A DNA stretch of 64,000 nucleotides from Shewanella sp. GD04112 (lineage in GTDB: Bacteria; Pseudomonadota; Gammaproteobacteria; Enterobacterales; Shewanellaceae). This document shows, in pieces, positions 34,523 through 43,388 of this stretch. The notes under the pieces were generated by a model. That model did no database searches. It worked only from the letters and a program-made list of their open reading frames with translations, and was not told the DNA's origin. Position 1 is the stretch's first letter. Each line of letters starts with the position of its first letter. The stretch is taken from assembly GCF_029835735.1 (NCBI RefSeq), contig NZ_JAOEAL010000003.1, positions 62,001 through 126,000 on the forward strand, in the 5' to 3' direction. The position numbers and the translations under genes were made by a program.

Positions 34523-35503
34523 ATGTTTGTTGGCGATTTAGCGATAGCACTAAATTTATTGAGTGTTGCAGTGCTGGCATTTGCTATCAGTGTTGCGTGC
34601 ATCTCGATCGCCCTACGATTAACTTTGCCAAGATTCGAGCATCTTACTTTTAGGTTACGTAAAGTTATCCTATGGGCTTTGGTTACTGTACCTTGGTGGG
34701 TAGCCATAAGCTGTGCTGCCTTTTTCTGGCCAAGGCAGCAAGAGTTGTTTTCTACTGCTTGGTTAAATGAATTCGCTCATTGGCATCACGTCGACATCTT
34801 TAGCTTCAGCAGTTGGCATGCTTTTACCTTGTTGTCGGCCTTCGGTTATTTGATATGGTCGATGATCTCGACCATTTATGTACGTAAAAAGCAATCATCA
34901 ACAATGGCATCTCTGATTGGATTATCAGAGTTCCAACCTCAGGTGACTATAACTCAGCAGCGCTATTATTCGTTAGCACAAGCAATTCCTGCGGCCTTCA
35001 CCACAGGTCTAGTGTCCCCTAAGATTTACCTGACCACAGGATTGCAAGAAAAGGTTACAGAACAGCAACTCGATATTATTGTTCGACATGAAATGGCGCA
35101 TGTCGTGGCTCGAGACCCTTTATTTAAAGTCATCTTTGCTGCATTTGCTGGTTTTTATCCGAAAGCGGCCAAACGCAATTTAATCGGACATTTTACCCTG
35201 TTGACTGAACAGCTTGCAGATCATGCTGTGACCACTGAGCATGACAATCTAGATGTCGCTCAAGCCTTGATAAATGTAGCTCGAATGCAGCGAAGCGTAA
35301 CTCTTGGTTGTGATGGTTTACAGACAAGTTATTTCGGTAACGATCAAACCAGTGTTCGAGTACAGCGACTGATTCAACCTAGGTTAACGTCTTCCCGATT
35401 GGCGATCAGTTTAACGTTGTTATTCTTAGCCATCGTCCCACTTTTAACCGCTTCAACTGTCGATAGCCTTCACCACATTATCGAAACCTTCTTCACCCAT
35501 TAA
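34523..35503 (+). CDS. M56 (BlaR1-like) membrane metallopeptidase, putative sensor
   Basis: This 326-residue membrane protein has N-terminal hydrophobic helices, a zinc protease site IIVRHEMAHVVARDPLFK (HEMAH, near residue 193) and a final transmembrane helix (LAISLTLLFLAIVPLLTAST). It lacks the large penicillin-binding sensor domain of BlaR1. It pairs with the BlaI-like repressor just upstream, so it likely cleaves or otherwise inactivates the repressor when metal is sensed. BlaI-M56 pairs in front of RND metal pumps are known in Shewanella-type genomes. The signal it senses is not evident. Confidence 0.82.
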   Translation: MFVGDLAIALNLLSVAVLAFAISVACISIALRLTLPRFEHLTFRLRKVILWALVTVPWWVAISCAAFFWPRQQELFSTAWLNEFAHWHHVDIFSFSSWHAFTLLSAFGYLIWSMISTIYVRKKQSSTMASLIGLSEFQPQVTITQQRYYSLAQAIPAAFTTGLVSPKIYLTTGLQEKVTEQQLDIIVRHEMAHVVARDPLFKVIFAAFAGFYPKAAKRNLIGHFTLLTEQLADHAVTTEHDNLDVAQALINVARMQRSVTLGCDGLQTSYFGNDQTSVRVQRLIQPRLTSSRLAISLTLLFLAIVPLLTASTVDSLHHIIETFFTH

Positions 35504-35516
35504 TTAAGGATTGGGA

Positions 35517-36800
35517 ATGAGAGACTTGCTTTTTAACGTCAGAACTAAAAAACCGATTAGCTATCGGTTTTCCGCCATTGTGCTAGGAATGTGTTTAGTA
35601 TTCCCTGCCGTTGCGGTATCGAATGAAGCGCCACAAACACTCACCTTAGCCGATGCTGTGACTTTGACACTTCAGCAACACCCAGAATTACAGATTTTCA
35701 ACTCGCAGCAGCGCGTGATGGAAGGGCGAATACAGCAGGCAAGTGTCGGTGAGCGGCCTGAAATAGGTTTGATGATTGAGGATGCCCTGGGTACTGGTGA
35801 ACACAGTGCTCTGAAAAGTATGCAATCTACGCTCAGTTTTTCATGGTTACTGCAACAAGATTTGATTGATAGTCGTGTTAACACGGCTAAAACAGAGGCC
35901 ACTCAATTAGAGATAGAAAAACAAATCAAAGCCTTGGATTTGTCTTCACAGGTGGCTAAACATTTTATTGATTTGTTAGTGAAGCAAGAACGCCTCAAGC
36001 TCAATCTGATAGCAGAAAAGCAGGCAAAAGAGGTTGTCAAAACCGTTGCTAAACGTGTGCAAGCGGGAAAGAGTTCTGCGGTTGAAACACAGTTGGCAAA
36101 GGCTGAGCTTATCCGTCGTGGCTTGGCCGTCGAAGATATCGAGCATGAACTCAAAGCCAGCCAATATCAATTGGCATCACAGTGGGGAAAGCCTAAGGCA
36201 TCCTATCGTTTCAACGGCAATCTGCTTGATATGCCTGCTGTGCCATCAGTTGACAGTCAGCTTAACTTGTTAAAAAAGCATCCTCGTTTTCAACAGTTTG
36301 CGACTGCGCAACGCATTGCTCAATCGCAAATGGAGCTCGCACGAATAGAAGCTAAGCCGCAGTGGCAAGTGACCGCTGGCGTGAGGCGCTATGAGGCGAG
36401 TGATGATTTTGGCTTAGTCGCGGGTATTTCTATCCCTTGGGGTTCAAGTGACCGTAATGCGGGAACCATAGCCGCCTTACAAGCACAGCAAGATGTACTC
36501 GCCAATGAGCAAAACGCATTAATGCAGGCTCAGGATGCCCAGTTGTATGTGCTGTTACAGGAAATGGCACATTCTGCACATGTTATCGATACAGTGCGCA
36601 GTGACATAGTGCCAACCCTTGAAAAAGCTCTGTCTGAGGCAAGCAATGCCTTTGATAAAGGTCTGCTCAGCTACAACCAATACAATGACGTGTATCGGGA
36701 ATTACTCAGTGCTCAATATCAGTTGCTGGATGCCTTTGAAAGTTTGCATTTACAACACATTGAAATTCAACGCCTAACAGGCACATCCATTTCTCAGTGA
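35517..36800 (+). CDS. czcC: Outer-membrane efflux protein, CzcC/TolC family
   Basis: This roughly 427-residue outer-membrane channel belongs to a tripartite metal pump. A signal peptide (about residues 18-45, FSAIVLGMCLVFPAVAVSNE) precedes two repeated helical OEP domains (LADAVTLTLQQHPELQIFNS, later ALSEASNAFDKGLLSYNQYN). The ATG at 35517 is preceded by AAGGA; the TTG two codons earlier is less likely. Codons 11-18 span a second copy of the operator-like palindrome (35549-35571). The adaptor gene begins 8 bp past the stop. Confidence 0.88.
   Translation: MRDLLFNVRTKKPISYRFSAIVLGMCLVFPAVAVSNEAPQTLTLADAVTLTLQQHPELQIFNSQQRVMEGRIQQASVGERPEIGLMIEDALGTGEHSALKSMQSTLSFSWLLQQDLIDSRVNTAKTEATQLEIEKQIKALDLSSQVAKHFIDLLVKQERLKLNLIAEKQAKEVVKTVAKRVQAGKSSAVETQLAKAELIRRGLAVEDIEHELKASQYQLASQWGKPKASYRFNGNLLDMPAVPSVDSQLNLLKKHPRFQQFATAQRIAQSQMELARIEAKPQWQVTAGVRRYEASDDFGLVAGISIPWGSSDRNAGTIAALQAQQDVLANEQNALMQAQDAQLYVLLQEMAHSAHVIDTVRSDIVPTLEKALSEASNAFDKGLLSYNQYNDVYRELLSAQYQLLDAFESLHLQHIEIQRLTGTSISQ
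35549..35571. repeat. Second copy of the ACCGAT palindrome inside the efflux gene start
   Basis: Arms AAAACCGAT and ATCGGTTTT again flank a short centre, as at 34070-34094. It lies within the first 20 codons of the outer-membrane component. This may be an internal operator, an attenuating hairpin, or chance preserved by codon choice. Confidence 0.5.
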
Positions 36801-36808
36801 GATTACCT

Positions 36809-38053
36809 ATGAAGAATAACAACACCTTTTCGTCATTGAGTTTGGCGATACTGCTCAGTCTGGGTATTAATGCCGTCGCTTCAACACCTTTAATGGCATC
36901 CTCAGCGCCCGTTGCCGAGCAAGCTGAACCCGAAAAAGGGCCGCATCGTGGACGTATGCTGCGTGAGGGCGATTTTGCACTAGAGCTCGCCATTTTTGAA
37001 ACGGGCGTTCCCCCTGAGTTCCGTGTTTGGACGAGCTTTGAGGGGAAACCGCTCGATCCTAAGACCGTCGATTTGAGTGTGAAATTGACCCGTTTAGGCA
37101 ATGTGGTGGATGACATTCGCTTTAATGCGCAGGGTGATTTTCTCCGTGGTGATATGGAGATCTATGAACCCCATTCGTTTATCGTCACCATTGAGGCGAA
37201 ATACCAAGGTAAAACATACCGTTGGCAGTATGACAACTTTGAAGGCCGTACCACTATCGAGCAGGCTGTTGCCAGTGCGATGGAGATTCACACTGGTTTT
37301 GCAGGCCCTGCCACATTGCATCAAACCATCCCAGCCTATGGCACATTGGCGCTACCCGTCGGGACGCAACGTGCAATTGCGGCACGTTTTGACGGCGAAA
37401 TTACCCAGTTACATGTTGGACTGGGTGACAGGGTGAAAAAGGGGCAAACCCTTTTGACTGTAGAAAGTAATGAGAGCTTAAAACCCTATCAAATTAAAGC
37501 GCCGTCCGATGGCGTGGTGTCAGCATTGTTCGCCAACAATGGAGAACAAACCCTAGGGCGTCAGTTGTTGACACTGACCGATAACAGTCACTATATCGCT
37601 AAGCTTGCTGTGTACCCCATTGATTATCAAAGTGTCATCTTAGGTGCACCTGTCACTATCAACGTCGAGGGTGTGGAGGAAACCTATCAAGGTTCCATTA
37701 GCTTTATTGAACCAGAGGTTCGTGACGATCAAGCCCGTATTGCGTGGGTCAAACTTGCCGATCCTAACAGGGTTTTGACTGCGGGCAGTTTTGTAAATGC
37801 CAGTATTGAAGTCGCAACCATTGAGGTGCCATTGGCGGTTAAAAGAGTCGGATTACAAGGGTTTCGTGATTTTACCGTCGTCTTTGCTAAGGTCGGAGAG
37901 CAGTACGAAGTCCGTATGCTGGAGCTTGGCCGTCAAGACGGTGAGTGGGTCGAAGTGCTTGGTGGCTTAAAGCCTGGTACTGAATACGTGACCGATAATA
38001 GCTACATCTTAAAAGCCGACATTGAAAAGTCTGGCGCATCACACGATCACTAG
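36809..38053 (+). CDS. czcB: RND efflux periplasmic adaptor (CzcB/CusB family)
   Basis: This roughly 414-residue membrane-fusion protein joins pump and outer-membrane channel. It has a signal peptide (LAILLSLGINAVASTPLMAS) and an N-terminal domain with PHRGRMLREGDFALELAIFE, as in CzcB of metal pumps. The lipoyl/barrel-sandwich halves are DGEITQLHVGLGDRVKKGQT and KAPSDGVVSALFANNGEQ, and the tail is His-containing (GASHDH). The ATG at 36809 was preferred to the GTG at 36797 that overlaps the previous stop. It is co-transcribed with its neighbours. Confidence 0.9.
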   Translation: MKNNNTFSSLSLAILLSLGINAVASTPLMASSAPVAEQAEPEKGPHRGRMLREGDFALELAIFETGVPPEFRVWTSFEGKPLDPKTVDLSVKLTRLGNVVDDIRFNAQGDFLRGDMEIYEPHSFIVTIEAKYQGKTYRWQYDNFEGRTTIEQAVASAMEIHTGFAGPATLHQTIPAYGTLALPVGTQRAIAARFDGEITQLHVGLGDRVKKGQTLLTVESNESLKPYQIKAPSDGVVSALFANNGEQTLGRQLLTLTDNSHYIAKLAVYPIDYQSVILGAPVTINVEGVEETYQGSISFIEPEVRDDQARIAWVKLADPNRVLTAGSFVNASIEVATIEVPLAVKRVGLQGFRDFTVVFAKVGEQYEVRMLELGRQDGEWVEVLGGLKPGTEYVTDNSYILKADIEKSGASHDH

Positions 38054-38064
38054 GAGTCCGAGTC

Positions 38065-41000
38065 ATGTTGGAATCGATTTTACGCTTTTCGATAAAGCGC
38101 AAATTCCTCGTATTGGTGATGGTATTGGCCGTGGCCGGTTTAGGAATTTGGAACTTCACTAAATTACCCATCGACGCCGTACCGGATATCACCAATGTGC
38201 AGGTGATGATTAATACCGAAGCGCCGGGATACACGCCACTTGAAATCGAGCAGCGTGTGACCTTCCCTTTGGAAACCGCATTAGCAGGCTTGCCTGGGTT
38301 AACCTACACCCGCTCGGTATCGCGCTATGGCTTATCACAGGTGGTGGCCATTTTCAGTGATGAGACGGATGTCTATTTTGCCCGTCAGTTAGTCAATGAG
38401 CGTTTATCGGCGGCACGTTCCGAGCTGCCGCTTGGGCTTGAACCACAGCTTGGCCCTATTGCGACTGGCTTAGGTGAAATCTTTATGTTTACCGTGGATG
38501 CATTGCCAGATGCTACCCATGCCGATGGAACGCCTATCACGCCAATGGATTTACGCACGGTACATGATTGGACAATTAGGCCGCAGCTCATGCGTGTGCC
38601 AGGGGTGGTTGAAGTTAACCCTATCGGCGGCTTTGAGCGTGAGATTTTGGTCGCTTTCAAACCGGAAAAACTGCTCGCCTTTGGTTTAACCCAAGCCGAT
38701 GTTGTCGATGCCATAGCCAAGAATAATCAGAACCAAGGCGCAGGTTTTATTGAGCAAAACGGTGCTCAGTGGTTACTGAGAATGCCAGGCCAAGCCGAAG
38801 ACATTGTGGCCATTGGCAATATCCCACTCAAATCAACGCAAGGCAGTGCGCTGACCATTAAAGATGTGGCCGATATTGAAAATGGTCAGGGGCTACGCAA
38901 CGGTGCTGCGACTCAAAATGGCCGCGAAGTGGTCATGAGTACCGTGTTTATGTTGATTGGTGAGAATAGCCGCACCGTTGCCCATGCTGTAGGTGAGAAA
39001 CTCAAAGAAATCAACGCGACCCTGCCGGAAGGGATTGTCGCCACAGCGGTTTATGATCGCACTAAGTTAGTGGATAAAACCCTACAAACGGTGCAGACCA
39101 ATCTATTAGAAGGCGCACTACTGGTCATTGTGGTGTTGTTTGTACTGCTTGGGAATTTTAGGGCTGCATTTTTAACTGCACTGGTGATCCCCTTTGCTAT
39201 GTTAATGACGATTACCGGCATGGTACAAACCCGCGTTAGCGCGAACCTGATGAGTTTAGGCGCTCTGGACTTTGGTTTGTTAGTCGATGGCGCGATCATT
39301 ATTGTTGAAAACTGCTTGAGACGGTTAAGTCAGGCAGGAGACGATCCTTTACCGTTAAAAGAACGTCTAGAGCTCGTGTTTGAAGCTACCCGAGAGGTCA
39401 TTCGCCCCGCACTATTTGGTGTATTTATCATTACCGCCGTGTATTTGCCGATTTTTGCACTAGAAGGTGTAGAAGGCAAAATGTTCCACCCGATGGCGAT
39501 TACGGTAGTGATTGCGTTGTTAAGTGCCATGTTGCTGTCGGTGACTTTTGTGCCAGCAACCATTGCCTTGCTGTTTAAGAAACCAGTGAAGGAGAAGCAT
39601 AGCCCGCTTATCCGTGGTGCAGGCGCCTTGTATCGCCCTGCGTTAAACTGGGTAATTCAAGGTCGCTGGGTCGTGGTGATTGCTGCCACGTTGTTGGTCG
39701 CCGTTTTTGGTTACCAAGCGACGAAATTAGGCAGTGAATTTGCCCCTAATTTGGATGAGGGGGATATTGCAATGCATGCCCTACGTATTCCTGGCACCTC
39801 ACTGAGTCAGGCGATTGCCCTGCAAGAAACTCTAGAAGATAAAATTAAGCAAATGCCTGAAGTTGAAAGGGTATTTGCCAAAATTGGTACTGCGGATGTG
39901 GCGACCGATGCAGTGCCTCCGAGTGTGGCTGATAACTTTATTATCCTAAAACCTCGTGAGCAGTGGCCAAATCCCAATAAATCGAAGGAGCAAATTGTAG
40001 AAGAGTTGGCGGCGATGGTGGAACCTATCCCTGGCAACCGCTATGAGTTCTTACAGCCTATTCAAATGCGCTTTAATGAGCTGCTTGCAGGGGTCCGGGC
40101 GGAGCTTGCAATTAAGGTGTTTGGTGATGATTTCGATACGCTCACTTCGCTTGGTGCACAAATCGAGGCAGCTATCGCTCAGGTCGATGGCATTGCCGAT
40201 GTGCAAGTGGAGCAGACAACAGGTTTGCCTATGCTGAATATCATTCCGAAACGTCAACAGCTGATGCAACATGGCTTAAGTATGTCCGAGTTGCAGTCTC
40301 AAGTGGCAACCGCAATGGGCGGCACTGTGGCGAGTAAATTCTATGAAGGAGATATTCGCTCAGACATTGTTGTACGTCTGGGTGAATCACGTAGGCAAAA
40401 TCTGGACGGCTTACGTTATTTACCGATTTCCTTACCCGACGGGCATAGCATCCCACTTCAGGAATTAGCGTCCTTGGAATTGGTTTCTGGTGCTAACCAG
40501 ATTAACCGTGAAAATGGGAAACGTCGCATGGTGGTCACCGCCAACGTACGTGGACGGGATTTAGGTAGCTTTGTCGCTGATATTCAAAACGTTATCGGGG
40601 AAAGAGTGGATATTCCCGCAGGTTACTGGGTGGAGTACGGAGGCACCTATCAAAAATTACAATCGGCATCGCAACGCTTGAGTATTGTTGTGCCTGTGAC
40701 CCTGTTGATGATTGTCGGTTTATTGATCCTCGCCCTTAGCTCCTTCAAGGATGCGATGATTATCTTTACTGGCGTCCCCTTAGCCCTGACGGGCGGAATT
40801 GCCGCATTATTGTTACGGGACATTCCCTTTTCTATCTCAGCCGCAGTGGGCTTTATCGCCCTCTCTGGTATCGCGATTTTAAATGGTCTTGTCATGGTGT
40901 CATTTATTCGCGAATTACGTAAAGAAGGTATGGGACTCGATAGGGCAATTTTTGAGGGGGCACTAACAAGGCTTCGTCCAGTGTTAACCACGGCTTTAGT

Positions 41001-41208
41001 GGCATCACTCGGGTTTATTCCAATGGCACTCAATACCGGTATCGGTTCAGAAGTCCAACGTCCGCTGGCAACGGTTGTGATTGGGGGAATTATTTCATCA
41101 ACCCTGTTAACGCTGTTTGTTATTCCAGCGTTATATCGCATTTTACATAAAGAAAAGGAGTCGATTTTGACTGAAGTAGAAGTAATGGAGATTGCGGATG
41201 CCAAATAA
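38065..41208 (+). CDS. czcA: Heavy-metal efflux RND transporter (CzcA/CusA family)
   Basis: This 1,047-residue inner-membrane proton/metal antiporter shows the HME-RND signatures: FTKLPIDAVPDITNVQVMI at the start, LGALDFGLLVDGAIIIVENC in transmembrane helix 4 (DFG and D for proton relay), and SEFAPNLDEGDIAMHALRIP in the periplasmic loop. It has the usual twelve-helix duplicated layout and normal length. Substrate class cannot be fixed by eye; the DFG-x3-DG pattern is typical of divalent-cation (Zn, Co, Cd, Ni) pumps rather than Cu/Ag ones, but this is inference. It follows the adaptor by 11 bp with an AGGAGT ribosome-binding site. Confidence 0.93.
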   Translation: MLESILRFSIKRKFLVLVMVLAVAGLGIWNFTKLPIDAVPDITNVQVMINTEAPGYTPLEIEQRVTFPLETALAGLPGLTYTRSVSRYGLSQVVAIFSDETDVYFARQLVNERLSAARSELPLGLEPQLGPIATGLGEIFMFTVDALPDATHADGTPITPMDLRTVHDWTIRPQLMRVPGVVEVNPIGGFEREILVAFKPEKLLAFGLTQADVVDAIAKNNQNQGAGFIEQNGAQWLLRMPGQAEDIVAIGNIPLKSTQGSALTIKDVADIENGQGLRNGAATQNGREVVMSTVFMLIGENSRTVAHAVGEKLKEINATLPEGIVATAVYDRTKLVDKTLQTVQTNLLEGALLVIVVLFVLLGNFRAAFLTALVIPFAMLMTITGMVQTRVSANLMSLGALDFGLLVDGAIIIVENCLRRLSQAGDDPLPLKERLELVFEATREVIRPALFGVFIITAVYLPIFALEGVEGKMFHPMAITVVIALLSAMLLSVTFVPATIALLFKKPVKEKHSPLIRGAGALYRPALNWVIQGRWVVVIAATLLVAVFGYQATKLGSEFAPNLDEGDIAMHALRIPGTSLSQAIALQETLEDKIKQMPEVERVFAKIGTADVATDAVPPSVADNFIILKPREQWPNPNKSKEQIVEELAAMVEPIPGNRYEFLQPIQMRFNELLAGVRAELAIKVFGDDFDTLTSLGAQIEAAIAQVDGIADVQVEQTTGLPMLNIIPKRQQLMQHGLSMSELQSQVATAMGGTVASKFYEGDIRSDIVVRLGESRRQNLDGLRYLPISLPDGHSIPLQELASLELVSGANQINRENGKRRMVVTANVRGRDLGSFVADIQNVIGERVDIPAGYWVEYGGTYQKLQSASQRLSIVVPVTLLMIVGLLILALSSFKDAMIIFTGVPLALTGGIAALLLRDIPFSISAAVGFIALSGIAILNGLVMVSFIRELRKEGMGLDRAIFEGALTRLRPVLTTALVASLGFIPMALNTGIGSEVQRPLATVVIGGIISSTLLTLFVIPALYRILHKEKESILTEVEVMEIADAK

Positions 41209-41893
41209 GCTATTAAACATCAGCTTGTTGCTGATGGTTGGATTATTAGGTTTGGTGAGTATTGATGTCATGGCCCATGGGGTGGACGACAATACTCGCG
41301 CCTTTTTAGAACAAAACCAAGGCGTGCAATTTATCCCCTTTTTGTACATTGGGGCGAAGCACATGATCACGGGCTACGACCACTTATTGTTTCTCGTGGG
41401 TGTGATCTTCTTTTTGTACCGCAGCAAAGATGTGCTGTTGTATGTGACCATGTTTACCCTAGGTCACAGCACCACATTATTGCTTGGTGTAATGACCGAT
41501 TTGCAAGTTAACGCCTATCTTATCGATGCGATTATTGGCTTATCAGTGATCTATAAAGGTTTTGATAACTTGGGGGGATTTAAGCGCTGCTTTAATTGGC
41601 AACCCAATACCAAAATAGCAGTGTTGGTCTTTGGTTTGTTCCATGGCTTTGGACTGGCAACCAAATTACAGGAGTTTCAGTTGTCACAGGAAGGCCTATT
41701 TACCAATTTATTAGCATTCAATATTGGGGTGGAGATCGGACAATTTGCTGCGCTGGCCATCATCTTGATTGTGATAAATGCCTGGCGTCATTTCCCTTCA
41801 TTTCAACGATTTTCAACGCTGACTAACACCGCTCTGATGAGTGTAGGGGTGATGCTGATGGGTTATCAGCTCACAGGCTATTTCGTCAACTAA
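41198..41893 (+). CDS. HupE/UreJ-family membrane protein
   Basis: This roughly 231-residue protein has a signal peptide (ISLLLMVGLLGLVSIDVMAH) and about six transmembrane helices. It contains the HupE/UreJ hallmarks GAKHMITGYDHLLFLVGVIF, FTLGHSTTLLLG and VFGLFHGFGLATKL. Relatives are nickel or cobalt permeases or metal-related accessory proteins. The ATG at 41198 overlaps the czcA 3' end; an upstream TTG is less likely. In this operon it probably assists metal handling with the pump. Confidence 0.82.
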   Translation: MPNKLLNISLLLMVGLLGLVSIDVMAHGVDDNTRAFLEQNQGVQFIPFLYIGAKHMITGYDHLLFLVGVIFFLYRSKDVLLYVTMFTLGHSTTLLLGVMTDLQVNAYLIDAIIGLSVIYKGFDNLGGFKRCFNWQPNTKIAVLVFGLFHGFGLATKLQEFQLSQEGLFTNLLAFNIGVEIGQFAALAIILIVINAWRHFPSFQRFSTLTNTALMSVGVMLMGYQLTGYFVN

Positions 41894-41912
41894 ACGATTA
41901 TAAGAGAAGATT

Positions 41913-42443
41913 ATGCAACACACTGTAAGTACAAAAACCTTGGTCAAAGCGAGCGTATCGGCAACGGTAGTGGCGGCCATTGCGCTGGTCACTTTTATTC
42001 TGCCAGCCGAGTACAACATCGATCCTACAGGCGTAGGTCAAAAACTGGGATTAACCTCAATTGCACAGGCCGCTGAAGCGGATGGTGCTGTTGCGGTGAC
42101 GGGAGCCCAAGCAAGTAATACGGAGTTTCAAACCATTGAAGTGGTGGTTCCGGCGGGTCGCGGTGTCGAATATAAATTTGCCATGCCACAGTATGCCAAA
42201 ATGACCTACGAATGGATGACCGATGGCGATGCTTTGTATTTTGACCTACATGGTGAACCTGAGGGAGATACCACTGGCTATTTTGAGAGTTACACCATAG
42301 CGACATCAAACGAAATGAAAGGGAGCTTTACTGCACCTTTCGCGGGGTCGCATGGTTGGTATTGGAAAAACAAGACAGATAAGCCTATTGCCGTTCAGTT
42401 ACAGGTAAAAGGACAATATGAAGTCATTGGTTTAAAACAATAA
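41913..42443 (+). CDS. Metal-operon membrane-anchored periplasmic protein
   Basis: This 176-residue protein has one N-terminal membrane anchor (ATVVAAIALVTFILPAEYNI). Its periplasmic domain includes VVPAGRGVEYKFAMPQYAKM and FAGSHGWYWKNKTDKPIAVQ, as in the small anchor proteins that often follow HupE in RND metal operons. It is 19 bp downstream of hupE-like. No enzymatic motif is seen. A role in assembling the pump or buffering metal is inferred from context only. Confidence 0.68.
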   Translation: MQHTVSTKTLVKASVSATVVAAIALVTFILPAEYNIDPTGVGQKLGLTSIAQAAEADGAVAVTGAQASNTEFQTIEVVVPAGRGVEYKFAMPQYAKMTYEWMTDGDALYFDLHGEPEGDTTGYFESYTIATSNEMKGSFTAPFAGSHGWYWKNKTDKPIAVQLQVKGQYEVIGLKQ

Positions 42444-42464
42444 TTGGCAAAATTGGAGAAAACG

Positions 42465-42797
42465 ATGAAACAATTATTATCAGTATTCACCCTATGCACA
42501 GCGTTAATGAGTGGCAATGTATTGGCCCATGCGGATCACGGAGTGATCAGCGGTCAAGGTGCCTTAAAGGTGGCAGCTAAATCGCTTAATCAAATGACAT
42601 TTAAAGACTTTGGTTTTGAGGTGGGTAAATTAGAGGGAACATGGAAAGACTTGCCTGAGGCACAATTATCAATCGTCAGCTTTGAAGGCAATTACTACGT
42701 GGTCAGTGCCGTTAACCCAACGACTCAAAAACAAGTTTTTCTCAAAATAGCCAGTAACGGCGAGCTTTTAGAAGTCAAAGACACGAACAAGTTCTAG
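42465..42797 (+). CDS. DUF6488-like periplasmic protein of the metal operon
   Basis: This roughly 110-residue secreted protein has a signal peptide (LLSVFTLCTALMSGNVLAHA) and a His motif (HADHG) just after cleavage. Its small domain includes QLSIVSFEGNYYVVSAVNP, fitting DUF6488. The ATG at 42465 follows TTGGAGAAAACG, so an upstream in-frame start at 42444 is less likely. It is the last gene of the metal operon and the last gene before the right end of the element. The N-terminal His cluster suggests metal binding. Confidence 0.68.
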   Translation: MKQLLSVFTLCTALMSGNVLAHADHGVISGQGALKVAAKSLNQMTFKDFGFEVGKLEGTWKDLPEAQLSIVSFEGNYYVVSAVNPTTQKQVFLKIASNGELLEVKDTNKF

Positions 42798-42969
42798 TCG
42801 CCAAGATTGCACTGTCTATGTTATGGGCAACAGACAGTGCAATAACCCTGCAAGCGGTTTACTTTTATTAAATCAAATATCGTTCTTAGCAATACATTTT
42901 GTAATCTGAAACCAATTAATCTGAGTTAACAGTCTAACTCACTTTTGTCCAAAAGTGAGTTTGAAAATG

Positions 42970-43030
42970 ATCAAACTTAATTATGAGAAACTGAAATTCG
43001 TCCTCAGATAAATTATCAAACTTTATTATG
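42970..43030 (-). repeat. Right-end inverted motifs of the SE-like element
   Basis: Two inverted copies of the left-end motif (ATCAAAC at 42970-42976 and 43015-43021) are present. The outer copy reads on the reverse strand CATAATAAAGTTTGATAATT, close to the left terminus. The inner one extends to GTTTGATCATTT, identical to the second left iteron. Spacing is 45 bp, unlike the 20 bp at the left. Confidence 0.72.
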
Positions 43031-43358
43031 GTCGTACACCACCAATTCCACCATCGAAATGACGCAAGCGATGACGGAAGAAGCTCGAAAGTTATTTAGG
43101 CATGGAATAAGGTATTACCGTGTTGGGGTCGGCCTGCTAGACCTCAGAAGCGATAAACATCAGCAATTTGATCTGTTCAATCAATCGGACGCAAATCCGG
43201 CACTCATGGCGACACTGGACGGTATAAATACTCGGTATGGGCGAGACACCTTGTTTTTGGCCGCTCAAGGCATTGAACAGAAATGGGATATGCGCCGGGA
43301 GTTTTTAACCCCGGAATACACGACAAAATGGAATAACCTTCCAATGATTCGGTGCTAA
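43029..43358 (+). pseudogene. umuC C-terminal remnant at the element's right junction
   Basis: An in-frame sequence beginning at the element's end encodes about 109 residues of a UmuC C-terminus: TTNSTIEMTQAMTEEARKLF, FRHGIRYYRVGVGLLDLRSD, FDLFNQSDANPALM, and MRREFLTPEYTTKWNNLPMI. The N-terminal 310 or so residues, including the polymerase active site, are missing. It differs from the intact umuC at 21.8 kb, so it is a second lineage. An ATG at 43059 could start a fragment, but no function is expected. The missing 5' part is not found at the left junction either. Confidence 0.85.
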
Positions 43359-43388
43359 CTGGTAATCGTGATTCAGCATCGAATGGAT

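Larger units (their letters stand above)
3956..43030 (+). mobile_element. SE-like (strand-biased circularizing) composite integrative element
   Basis: About 39 kb is bounded by AT-rich ends carrying inverted copies of a GTTTGAT-centred motif: left ATAATAGTTTGATAATT at 3961, right its imperfect inverse ending at 43030. Just inside the left end is a four-gene block in one orientation: tyrosine recombinase, large recombinase-fold protein, very large tyrosine recombinase, small helical protein. This order and these sizes match the intA-tfp-intB-srap core described for SEs in Vibrio. The element interrupts a transfer operon, an XRE gene on the left and umuC on the right. Exact ends are uncertain by a few bases. 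Cargo includes restriction, SOS mutagenesis, metal efflux, a cassette array and several IS elements. The boundaries and the SE assignment are inference from gene order and end symmetry. Confidence 0.7.

Noticed and set aside
43059..43358. Functional small gene from the ATG at 43059
   Set aside because: The coding similarity to UmuC continues upstream of this ATG to the element end, so it is a remnant and not a gene start.
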